From positions 54,115-118,114 of the forward strand of contig CACFAI010000003.1 of assembly GCA_902564265.1 (NCBI GenBank): a stretch of DNA of 64,000 bases, read 5' to 3'. The stretch comes from an uncultured Pelagibacteraceae bacterium. GTDB taxonomy: Bacteria; Pseudomonadota; Alphaproteobacteria; Pelagibacterales; Pelagibacteraceae. The notes beneath the pieces were generated by a model. The model saw only the letters and a list, made by a program, of their open reading frames with translations. It was not told where the DNA came from and ran no database searches. Of this stretch, positions 56,924 through 64,000 are shown in pieces. Numbering within the stretch: the first letter of the stretch is position 1; every line of letters begins with the position of its first letter. The translations under genes were made by a program, and so were the position numbers.

Positions 56924-57436
56924 ATGTCGGACAAAAAAAAACCTAATAGAAGAGACTTTATTTTTACAGCTACTGCTGCTGTAGGAGCAGTTGGTGCAGG
57001 AGCTGCCGCATGGCCTTTAATTGATCAAATGAATCCAGATGCCTCGGTTAAGGCTCTTGCTAGCACAGAAGTAGATGTGAGTAGTTTGCAGCCAGGTCAG
57101 TCAATTACTGTTTTATGGAGAGGTAAACCTGTATTTATAAAGCGAAGAACAGAAAATGAAATTAGCGAAGCAAGAAACGTAAAAATTTCTGATTTGAAAC
57201 ATCCTGAAAAAGATGAGGACAGAACGCAAAATCCGGAATGGTTAGTTATGTTAGGGGTTTGCACTCACTTAGGATGTGTGCCATTAGCAGATAAAGGGGA
57301 ATATGGTGGTTGGTTTTGCCCATGTCATGGTTCTCATTATGATACAGCAGGAAGAATAAGAAAAGGTCCGGCCCCAACCAATTTAGAAATTCCAAAGTAT
57401 GAATTTGTAAATAGCAATACAATTAAAATAGGTTAA
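56924..57436 (+). CDS. petA: Ubiquinol-cytochrome c reductase iron-sulfur (Rieske) subunit
   Basis: The 170-residue protein has [14 protein letters not shown] near residue 8, a twin-arginine type signal/anchor, and the cluster-binding CTHLGC (113-118) and CPCHGSH (132-138) with ligands C113, H115, C132 and H135. It takes electrons from ubiquinol in the bc1 complex. It starts the operon petA-petB-petC, with petB one base after its stop. Confidence 0.98.
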   Translation: MSDKKKPNRRDFIFTATAAVGAVGAGAAAWPLIDQMNPDASVKALASTEVDVSSLQPGQSITVLWRGKPVFIKRRTENEISEARNVKISDLKHPEKDEDRTQNPEWLVMLGVCTHLGCVPLADKGEYGGWFCPCHGSHYDTAGRIRKGPAPTNLEIPKYEFVNSNTIKIG

Positions 57437-57437
57437 A

Positions 57438-58706
57438 ATGAGCGATCACAATTACACCCCTTCATCAAAATTTGGAAAATGGTTTAATGATAGATTGCCT
57501 TTGCTTACATTAGCAAATCACTTAACAGATTACCCGACACCTAAAAATTTAAACTATTGGTGGACGTTTGGAGGTATTTTAACTTTTTGTTTAATTACTC
57601 AAATTATAACAGGTCTTGTATTAGCTATGCATTACATAGCTCATGCTGATTTAGCTTTTAGTAGTGTTGAACATATTATGAGAGATGTAAATTATGGATG
57701 GCTCATAAGATATATTCATGCAAACGGGGCTTCAATGTTTTTTTTAGCTGTTTACATTCACATCTTTAGATCTTTGTTTTATGGTTCTTATAAAGCCCCA
57801 AGAGAGATTATCTGGATTTTGGGAATTATGATTTACTTGTTAATGATGGCTGCAGCGTTTATGGGTTACGTATTACCTTGGGGACAAATGAGTTTTTGGG
57901 GGGCCACAGTTATTACGAATTTGTTTAGTGCCATTCCTTTAGTAGGCGAAAGTATAACTACATGGTTATGGGGTGGTTACTCAGTTGACAATCCAACGCT
58001 GACAAGATTTTTTACACTACATTATCTTATACCTTTTTTAATTTTGGGTTTGGTTGTTTTACACATATGGGCACTTCATGTTCCAGGTAATAATAATCCA
58101 GTTGGTATAGATATTCAAAAGCCCTCAAAAGATACTGTGCCTTTCCATCCTTACATAGTAATTAAAGATTTATTCGCATTACTATTATTCATGATTGTAT
58201 TTGCCTTTTTTGTATTTTATTCTCCAAATATTCTAGGTCATGCAGACAATTATATAGAGGCAAACCCGTTAGTAACTCCAGCTCATATTGTACCTGAGTG
58301 GTATTTGTTACCGTTTTATGCAATCTTGAGATCAATTCCTGATAAGCTTTTAGGAGTTGTTGCAATGTTATCAGCGATATTTATTTTAGCGGCATTACCA
58401 TGGTTAGACACTTCAAAAGTAAGATCAGCAGTATTTAGACCTCTTTATAAACAATTTTACTGGATACTAGTGATCGATGTTTTAATATTAGGTTATGTAG
58501 GAGCAATGCCTGCTGAGGGATTATATTTATTAATTGCAAGAGTAGCGACTGCTTATTACTTTTTACATTTTTTATTGATACTTCCAGTCTTAGGTAAAAT
58601 TGAAAAAACAACACCTTTACCGCTAAGTATTACTAGTCCAGTTTTAGGAGGATCGGCAGATTTAGCCATGGCAAAAAATATAGATGTTAGAAAAGAGAAG
58701 TTATAG
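57438..58706 (+). CDS. petB: Cytochrome b of the bc1 complex
   Basis: The 422-residue, eight-helix protein has [20 protein letters not shown] near residue 86, [20 protein letters not shown] near 138 and [18 protein letters not shown] near 285 (PEWY at the Qo site). It binds two hemes b and both quinone sites. The stop codon overlaps the GTG start of petC by one base. Confidence 0.98.
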   Translation: MSDHNYTPSSKFGKWFNDRLPLLTLANHLTDYPTPKNLNYWWTFGGILTFCLITQIITGLVLAMHYIAHADLAFSSVEHIMRDVNYGWLIRYIHANGASMFFLAVYIHIFRSLFYGSYKAPREIIWILGIMIYLLMMAAAFMGYVLPWGQMSFWGATVITNLFSAIPLVGESITTWLWGGYSVDNPTLTRFFTLHYLIPFLILGLVVLHIWALHVPGNNNPVGIDIQKPSKDTVPFHPYIVIKDLFALLLFMIVFAFFVFYSPNILGHADNYIEANPLVTPAHIVPEWYLLPFYAILRSIPDKLLGVVAMLSAIFILAALPWLDTSKVRSAVFRPLYKQFYWILVIDVLILGYVGAMPAEGLYLLIARVATAYYFLHFLLILPVLGKIEKTTPLPLSITSPVLGGSADLAMAKNIDVRKEKL

Positions 58707-59488
58707 TGCAAAGAATATTTAAAATTCTTTTTTCCCTTTTAATTCTGAATATAAATTTTGCAAATTCAATATCAGCAGAAAACACGAGCAAATTATTAAC
58801 AACTGATTGGTCTTTCAAAGGTCCATTCGGTAAATTCGATAGAGCTTCTCTTCAAAGAGGCTACCAAGTTTACAATGAAGTCTGTGCTTCTTGTCACTCT
58901 TTAAAATACGTTTCATATAGAAATTTATCTGAAAAAGGTGGTCCAGAATTTTCAGTAAAAGAAGCAAAAGCCATTGCTGCAAGTTTTGAAGTTACTGATG
59001 GTCCAAATCAAGACGGTGAAATGTTTACAAGACCAGCGAAACTTTCTGATAAATTTGCGATGCCATACAGCAATGAAGAGGAGGCCAAATCTGCTAATGG
59101 AGGTGCCTATCCACCAGATATGTCTGTTTTGGTGAAGGCAAGAGCAGGCGGAGCAGATTACATATACTCAGTTTTACTGGGTTATGTGGACCCACCTGAA
59201 AATATAAAACTAGATGATGGGGTTTATTACAACAAATATATGTATGGAAACAAAATTAAGATGCCCAAACAACTTTCTGATGGTCTTGTAGAATATTCTG
59301 ACGGGACAAATGCTACCGAAGAGCAAATGGCAAAAGATGTTGTAAGTTTTCTTATGTGGACTGCAGAACCTCACTTAGAACAAAGACACAAAACAGGATT
59401 TAGAGCAATTGTTTATTTGATTATTCTGACTGTACTAGTCTATTTTAGTATGAAAAAAATATGGTCAAGAGTTGAAACGAATGTTTAA
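58706..59488 (+). CDS. petC: Cytochrome c1
   Basis: The 260-residue protein has a signal peptide (about residues 1-24) and the heme-binding CASCH at 60-64, then RNLSEKGGPEF. The sixth heme ligand is likely the Met in KFAMPYSNEEE near residue 118. A single C-terminal helix anchors it. It passes electrons to soluble cytochrome c. The start codon is GTG. The last 24 bases overlap the convergent ychF. Confidence 0.96.
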   Translation: MQRIFKILFSLLILNINFANSISAENTSKLLTTDWSFKGPFGKFDRASLQRGYQVYNEVCASCHSLKYVSYRNLSEKGGPEFSVKEAKAIAASFEVTDGPNQDGEMFTRPAKLSDKFAMPYSNEEEAKSANGGAYPPDMSVLVKARAGGADYIYSVLLGYVDPPENIKLDDGVYYNKYMYGNKIKMPKQLSDGLVEYSDGTNATEEQMAKDVVSFLMWTAEPHLEQRHKTGFRAIVYLIILTVLVYFSMKKIWSRVETNV

Positions 59489-60538
59489 AATATCGCCGTC
59501 TTTTACAATATAGTCCTTTCCCTCTAATCTCATTTTACCATTACTTTTAGAATTGACCCAACCATCATTATCCAAAAAATCATCATACGAAATAGTTTCC
59601 GCTCTAATAAAACCTTTTTCAAAATCTGTATGAATTTTTCCTGCAGCAGTGGGCGCTAAACTATCTTTTTCAATTGTCCAAGCTCTACTTTCTTCAGGGC
59701 CTGACGTAAAAAAAGTATTTAATTCTAATAATTTATAACCTTTATTAATTAGGTTATCTAAACCTGTTGTTTTAATTCCCATAACTTTCATAAAATTTTC
59801 TTTTTCATCATTATTTAATTGATTAATTTGGTTTTCGATATCAGCTGATATAATTAAAACATTTTCCATATTTACAGATTTTTTTACTTGTTCAGTATAT
59901 TTATTTCCATTTTGTATACTGTCTTCATCAACATTGCATACATATAACTTTGGTTTTAATGAGAGAAGACCAGAAGAGGATATCTCATTTTTATCGAAAT
60001 TCTGCTTTAAGTTATCAATTGGCTTATCATTATTGATTAATTCTAGTGCTTGATTAAGTAATTCAAATTCTTTTTCGTTTAAATTTTTTTTATTTTTTTT
60101 ATCAATTCTTCTTTGAATTGACTCTAAATCTGCTAATTTCATTTCAGTCTCTATAATTTCTAAATCCCTTATTGGATCAACATTAGGATTAACGTTTTGA
60201 ATGTCAGTGGAATCAAAACATCTTAAAAGATGTATAATCGCATCAACTTCTCTTATATGGGATAAAAATTTATTTCCTAAACCTTCACCTTTCGAGGCCC
60301 CTTTTACAAGTCCTGCAATATCCACAAAAGTAATACTTGTATAAATTTTTTTTTTGGATTTTGAAATCTGAACAAGTTTGTCGAGCCTTGTGTCTACAAC
60401 AGGTACCATGCCAACATTAGGTTCGATTGTGCAAAAAGGAAAATTTCCAGAAAGTGCTTTGGTAGAATTTGTTAATGCGTTAAATAAAGTTGATTTTCCA
60501 ACATTAGGCAAACCTACAATGCCGCATTTAAAGCCCAT
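59465..60538 (-). CDS. ychF: Ribosome-binding GTPase/ATPase YchF
   Basis: The 357-residue protein has GLPNVGKSTLFNAL at residues 9-22, FVDIAGLVKGASKGEGLGN near 73, and the TGS domain with RAWTIEKDSLAPTAAGKIHT near 281. This is the YchF/OLA1 group, which binds ribosomes and prefers ATP. It lies 4 bases after pth in the run prs-rplY-pth-ychF. Confidence 0.97.
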   Translation of the reverse strand: MGFKCGIVGLPNVGKSTLFNALTNSTKALSGNFPFCTIEPNVGMVPVVDTRLDKLVQISKSKKKIYTSITFVDIAGLVKGASKGEGLGNKFLSHIREVDAIIHLLRCFDSTDIQNVNPNVDPIRDLEIIETEMKLADLESIQRRIDKKNKKNLNEKEFELLNQALELINNDKPIDNLKQNFDKNEISSSGLLSLKPKLYVCNVDEDSIQNGNKYTEQVKKSVNMENVLIISADIENQINQLNNDEKENFMKVMGIKTTGLDNLINKGYKLLELNTFFTSGPEESRAWTIEKDSLAPTAAGKIHTDFEKGFIRAETISYDDFLDNDGWVNSKSNGKMRLEGKDYIVKDGDILNIRFNS

Positions 60539-60542
60539 TTTA

Positions 60543-61103
60543 TTATTTATTGTTTACAGTGCTTGAAAATAAGTCCAGTTTTTTTTCAATAAGAATTGAT
60601 AAATTATCTGTGATATTTTCTTTTATTGATTCAAGTTCTGTTTTCTCATCCTCGTCAAAATCTTTCAGGACGTGGTCATTCACTGCTATGTTATTTTTCG
60701 GTTTGCCAATACCAATTCGAACTCTTGAATATTCTTTTCCTATAAACTTATCAATTGATGCAATACCATTATGACCTGCATCTGAGCCCCCAAACTTTGC
60801 TTTAACTTTCCCAAAATCAATATCTAAATCATCATGAAAAACAATTACATCCTCTGCATCGATTTTAAAATACTCCATTAATTCTCTGATGCATATACCC
60901 GAATTATTCATGAAGGTTAGAGGTTTTATTGCGTAAACTTTTTTATTATTGATGCTTCCAGTTGTAAGAAGTCCTTTAAATTTTGGTTTTTGTTTTGATA
61001 ATTTAAATTTATTATTTATTGCATCAATAATTTTAAAACCGATGTTATGTCTATTATTTTCAGAATTCGGTGTAGGATTTCCTAGGCCAACAAAAAGTAA
61101 CAT
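60543..61103 (-). CDS. pth: Peptidyl-tRNA hydrolase
   Basis: The 186-residue protein has VGLGNPTPNSENNRHNIGF with catalytic His19, LTFMNNSG near 63, and HDDLDIDFGKVKAKFGGSDA near 90. It recycles peptidyl-tRNA released from ribosomes. It follows rplY with a 27-base gap, the rplY-pth-ychF order being common in proteobacteria. Confidence 0.97.
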   Translation of the reverse strand: MLLFVGLGNPTPNSENNRHNIGFKIIDAINNKFKLSKQKPKFKGLLTTGSINNKKVYAIKPLTFMNNSGICIRELMEYFKIDAEDVIVFHDDLDIDFGKVKAKFGGSDAGHNGIASIDKFIGKEYSRVRIGIGKPKNNIAVNDHVLKDFDEDEKTELESIKENITDNLSILIEKKLDLFSSTVNNK

Positions 61104-61130
61104 TATTTAATTAAATTCTTCAATTGTAAA

Positions 61131-61871
61131 TTATTTTTTTTCAGGCTGACCTTTTTTTGGGTCCTCTTTTTTATCAGCTTCTTTTTTCTCACCCTCGGCC
61201 CCTTTAGCGTCTTTTGCATCACCAGTTTCTGTAGCTCCTTCACCAGTTGTAGCAGCTGCTTCCGCACCTTCTGCTCCTTCCTCTGTCTCCGCTGGTTTTT
61301 CTGGTTCTTTAATAACTGTTGGTGCTGCTACAGTTGCGATTACAAAGTCTCTACCACGAATAGTTGGTTCAACATTTTCAGGAAGTTTAATTGAAGAAAT
61401 TTTAAAAGAATGTCCTATATCAACTCCATCTAAATCAACAACCAGTTCACTTGGAATGTTTTCAGATGGACATTTTAGTTCTACTTTCCTACGAACTATA
61501 TTTAATACACCACCTCTTTTCAAACCAGGAGATTTTTCTGTGTTGATGAAGTTTACTGGTATTTCAATTATTACACTTGAACCTTTTACAATTCTTAGAA
61601 AGTCAATATGAATTGGATCGTCAGTTAAGATATCGTAAGAAATTTCTTTAGGTAAAACATTTTCATCTTTACCATCAATTTTTAAATTTAATATACTTGA
61701 CAAAAAGTTCTCTTTCTCAATCAAATTTTTTAATAATTTTTTTGATATAGATATTTTTTGAGTTTCAGATTTTCCACCATAGACTATGCCAGGAACATTA
61801 CCTTCTGATCTTAGTTTATTTACTTCACCAGAAGTTTTAGTATTTCTTAAACTTGCATCAATCGTATTCAT
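61131..61871 (-). CDS. rplY: 50S ribosomal protein L25/general stress protein Ctc
   Basis: The 246-residue protein has GNVPGIVYGGKSE near residue 29, DPIHIDFLRIVKGSSVIIEI near 88 and the C-terminal CTC domain (RRKVELKCPSENIPSELVVD near 125). The last 45 residues or so are low complexity, rich in Glu, Ala, Gly and Lys. It binds 5S rRNA. It follows prs by 45 bases. Confidence 0.95.
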   Translation of the reverse strand: MNTIDASLRNTKTSGEVNKLRSEGNVPGIVYGGKSETQKISISKKLLKNLIEKENFLSSILNLKIDGKDENVLPKEISYDILTDDPIHIDFLRIVKGSSVIIEIPVNFINTEKSPGLKRGGVLNIVRRKVELKCPSENIPSELVVDLDGVDIGHSFKISSIKLPENVEPTIRGRDFVIATVAAPTVIKEPEKPAETEEGAEGAEAAATTGEGATETGDAKDAKGAEGEKKEADKKEDPKKGQPEKK

Positions 61872-61916
61872 AAAGAAAAAGCGTTTTAACTCAAGTTAGT
61901 TAATAAAACAAGTAAA

Positions 61917-62849
61917 TTATTTAAACAAAAATGAAACAGATGTAGAATTTGATATTCTTCTAATTGCTTCACCCATTAAGTTAGAAATTGACAAAATTTC
62001 AATATTTTTTGCGGATCTTACTTTATTCTCATTATTAATTGTGTCTGTAATAACAAGTTTTTTGATTGGAGAATTTTTAATAGCTTTCACAGCATCTCCA
62101 CTTAAAACACCGTGAGTAATATAAACATAAACGTCTTTTGCACCTCTTTGTTTAAGAGCCTTAGCAGCATTTATAATTGTTCCACCAGAGTCAATTATGT
62201 CATCATTTATTATGCAAGTTTTTCCTTTTACATCTCCAATTACATTCATGACTTGAGATTGACCAGGCTTTGGTCTTCTCTTATCAATAATTGCAAGTCC
62301 TACATTTAAATTTCTTCCTAAGGCTCTTGTTCGCTCAACTCCTCCGACGTCAGGCGCAACACAAATTATATTTTTACTTTTAATTTTTTTTTTAATATGT
62401 CTTGCAAATAACGGTGTTGTGAAAAGGTTATCAACCGGAATATCAAAAAAACCTTGAATTTGACCAGCGTGTAAATCTACAGTGACAACTCTATCAGCTC
62501 CTGCTTTTGTTATTAAATTTGAAACTAGTTTTGCAGAAATAGAAGTTCTAGGCACTACTTTTCTATCTTGTCTTGCATAACCAAAATAGGGAATAACTGC
62601 TGTGATATTTTTAGCAGATGATCTTTTGAGAGCATCTATGCAAAGCAACATCTCCATTAAATTATCATTTGCCGGGGAAGATACTGACTGAATGAAAAAA
62701 ATATTATTTCCTCTTATATTTTCATTAATCTCTACATAAATTTCACCGTCTTTAAATTTTCTTATATTAGAATTGACAAGTTTTTCTTTTAGATATTTTG
62801 CAATTTTTGAGCTGAGATTTTTGTTACTATTTCCTGTGAGAAGTTTCAT
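61917..62849 (-). CDS. prs: Ribose-phosphate pyrophosphokinase
   Basis: The 310-residue enzyme has DGEIYVEINENIRGNNIFFI near residue 38, YFGYARQDRKVVPRTSISAK near 94, VTVDLHAGQIQGFFDIPVDN near 124 and the PRPP loop ND DIIDSGGTI near 216. It makes PRPP for purine, pyrimidine and histidine synthesis. It is 14 bases after pgeF on the same strand. Confidence 0.98.
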   Translation of the reverse strand: MKLLTGNSNKNLSSKIAKYLKEKLVNSNIRKFKDGEIYVEINENIRGNNIFFIQSVSSPANDNLMEMLLCIDALKRSSAKNITAVIPYFGYARQDRKVVPRTSISAKLVSNLITKAGADRVVTVDLHAGQIQGFFDIPVDNLFTTPLFARHIKKKIKSKNIICVAPDVGGVERTRALGRNLNVGLAIIDKRRPKPGQSQVMNVIGDVKGKTCIINDDIIDSGGTIINAAKALKQRGAKDVYVYITHGVLSGDAVKAIKNSPIKKLVITDTINNENKVRSAKNIEILSISNLMGEAIRRISNSTSVSFLFK

Positions 62850-62863
62850 TTTTAAGAAAAAAG

Positions 62864-63622
62864 TTATTTAAGCATAATTATAGAAATATTTCTACCATAA
62901 TCGTTCTCTTTATTCTTGATAGCTCTCCTAGCACTAAAGAATTCATTACTATTTTTGAAAGTATCTTTATTAATTATATCTATATTATTAATCTTTAATG
63001 ATCTTAACTGAGATTTGACAAATTCTTTTAAATTAAAAAAAATTTTGGTTTTTTTTAAGTAAAAAAATTTACGATTCCGACTATTAAGTTTTAAAAATTT
63101 TTTCATAAAATTCCTCTTTACCTCATAGTTTTCCCTGAATATTGATGGACCTATTACTGCAGAAATATTTTGGTTTTCAGAGCCTTTTTTAATCATAAAT
63201 TTTATACATTTTTTTAGAATATTTTTAAAAGCGCCCTTCCACCCAACATGGATAGCTGCAATCATTGGCAATTTTTTGTCATAAATAAGAACTGGAGCAC
63301 AATCAGCAGTTAAAACACCTAAAGCTAAATTTTTCTTTGTTGTAATCAAGCCATCGCCAGTGAGTTTTTTTGAGGGTCTTTTCAAAATAAAGTGACACTT
63401 GTTACTATGTGTCTGTTTAAGCAATATCAAGTTTTTAGGAGAAATTTTAAACTTTTTCGAAACAATTTTTAAATTTTTTTTAACATTGGAAATCTTATCA
63501 TTTGAACCAGGGCCACAATTCAAGGCGCTATAAATTCCATTAGACACTCCTCCTTTTTTCCCAAAAAAACCATGTGAAATATTTTTAAACTTTATTAATT
63601 TTTTAGATTTTAATGTCATCAA
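62864..63622 (-). CDS. pgeF: Peptidoglycan editing factor/laccase-domain protein
   Basis: The 252-residue protein has HGFFGKKGGVSNGIYSALNC near residue 19, LKQTHSN near 64, VLTADCAPVLIYD near 98 and IAAIHVGWKGAFKNI near 116. The His and Cys residues are the zinc-site ligands of the DUF152/YfiH family. Members have been described as multicopper-like oxidases, purine nucleosidases and peptidoglycan-editing enzymes. Its start overlaps the methyltransferase gene by 20 bases. Confidence 0.92.
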   Translation of the reverse strand: MMTLKSKKLIKFKNISHGFFGKKGGVSNGIYSALNCGPGSNDKISNVKKNLKIVSKKFKISPKNLILLKQTHSNKCHFILKRPSKKLTGDGLITTKKNLALGVLTADCAPVLIYDKKLPMIAAIHVGWKGAFKNILKKCIKFMIKKGSENQNISAVIGPSIFRENYEVKRNFMKKFLKLNSRNRKFFYLKKTKIFFNLKEFVKSQLRSLKINNIDIINKDTFKNSNEFFSARRAIKNKENDYGRNISIIMLK

Positions 63623-64000
63623 ACCCTATCTTAAAATTGTTATCTTTCGTAGTTACAAACATTACTTTAAACAATTCACCCATCTCATCTTTGTGTGTTA
63701 GTCTTCTTATTCTTGTATAAAGATCTGTTTTTTTTAGGAAACTCATTTTTTTCGATATTATTTCAGCTCTTAAATCTATTCCCATATTTTTTAAAAAAAT
63801 TCCTTGATTAGTAATACCACCAACTTTTAATCCATTTAAATTAACAATTTGTTTGATAAAATTAAAATTTAAATGATGGGTTATATCAATATTTTGGTAG
63901 TCATCAAAAATATTTACTTTTTTATGGTTTTTGATCCCTTGCAAACTATCGTACATTTTTTTGTCAGAGGTACCATAATCAATTAATAAAATACCCCCCG
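63603..64000 (-). CDS. MidA/NDUFAF7-like SAM-dependent methyltransferase, C-terminal part
   Basis: The frame is open to the window edge. The visible C-terminal 132 residues include GGILLIDYG near the edge, DSLQGIKNHK, DITHHLNFNFIKQIV and TNQGIFLKNMGIDLRAEII, the closing motifs of the COG1565/DUF185 family. The mitochondrial relative NDUFAF7 methylates a complex I subunit. The SAM-binding N-terminal half lies outside the window. It overlaps the start of pgeF by 20 bases. Confidence 0.88.
   Translation of the reverse strand, partial: GGILLIDYGTSDKKMYDSLQGIKNHKKVNIFDDYQNIDITHHLNFNFIKQIVNLNGLKVGGITNQGIFLKNMGIDLRAEIISKKMSFLKKTDLYTRIRRLTHKDEMGELFKVMFVTTKDNNFKIGFDDIKI

Overview
The window reads as one stretch of a streamlined, very AT-rich alphaproteobacterial chromosome, most likely a marine SAR11 / Candidatus Pelagibacter type organism. 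The reasons are poly-A/T-rich coding sequence with Lys/Asn/Ile-rich proteins, almost no intergenic space, many gene overlaps (including convergent ones), a CcrM methylase, split b/b' subunits of ATP synthase, an alphaproteobacterial cytochrome oxidase cluster, and a carotenoid plus retinal (blh) gene set of the kind that serves proteorhodopsin. No insertion sequence, prophage, integrase or CRISPR array is visible. No gene-free stretch exceeds 300 bases.

Layout. 1-2636: the 3' end of isocitrate lyase (aceA), a small membrane protein, an exported protein and a GT39-type membrane glycosyltransferase. 2681-5119: four small membrane proteins in a row (YczE-like, unknown, PsiE-like, voltage-gated ion channel). 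The channel is preceded by a structured leader that can form a pseudoknot followed by an intrinsic terminator. 5131-6466: two small exported proteins, a bidirectional terminator with a second structured element, and a duplicated leader of which one copy has lost its gene. 6552-8519: groES-groL. 8643-15057: HAD phosphatase, ribF, ileS, lspA, a BamF/DUF3035-like lipoprotein and pgi in one tight plus-strand run. 15050-22738: rsmD-purD, a DUF2093 protein, and the lipid A/LPS run lpxL-lpxK-waaA-msbA with ubiA upstream. 22792-26429: DUF2721, quinone oxidoreductase, pirin, haloacid dehalogenase, rsmE.

26488-33351 is the cytochrome c oxidase operon (coxB, coxA, ctaB, a 40-codon coxF-like gene, ctaG, coxC, surf1) ending in thrC. 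After a small exported protein and a DUF805 protein, the minus strand from 46639 down to 34235 is one nearly gapless run: dciA, dsbA-like, smc, atpI-atpB-atpE-atpF2-atpF (Fo part of ATP synthase), crtI-crtB-crtY-blh, ispH, thrB, rnhA. It puts the proton-driven part of ATP synthase next to the retinal-forming carotenoid pathway and the last step of isoprenoid precursor synthesis. Proteorhodopsin and crtE are not in the window.

46638-64000: mutY, an FAD monooxygenase, ccrM with two GANTC sites inside its probable promoter, rnhB, a uracil-DNA glycosylase lacking iron-sulfur cysteines, a TPR protein, ispE, tRNA-Gln directly followed by the CCA-adding enzyme gene, greA, hemF, trmL, the bc1 complex petABC, ychF-pth-rplY-prs, pgeF, and the end of a MidA-like methyltransferase. 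Together the genes cover aerobic respiration (bc1, cytochrome oxidase, ATP synthase, heme and quinone supply), light-linked retinal synthesis, envelope lipid A synthesis, tRNA and rRNA maintenance and chromosome upkeep.

The observations most worth following are the pseudoknot-terminator leader of the ion channel, an SMC protein that seems to lack its hinge domain, the duplicated and partly decayed leader region, the ccrM promoter, and the Fo ATPase/retinal gene linkage.
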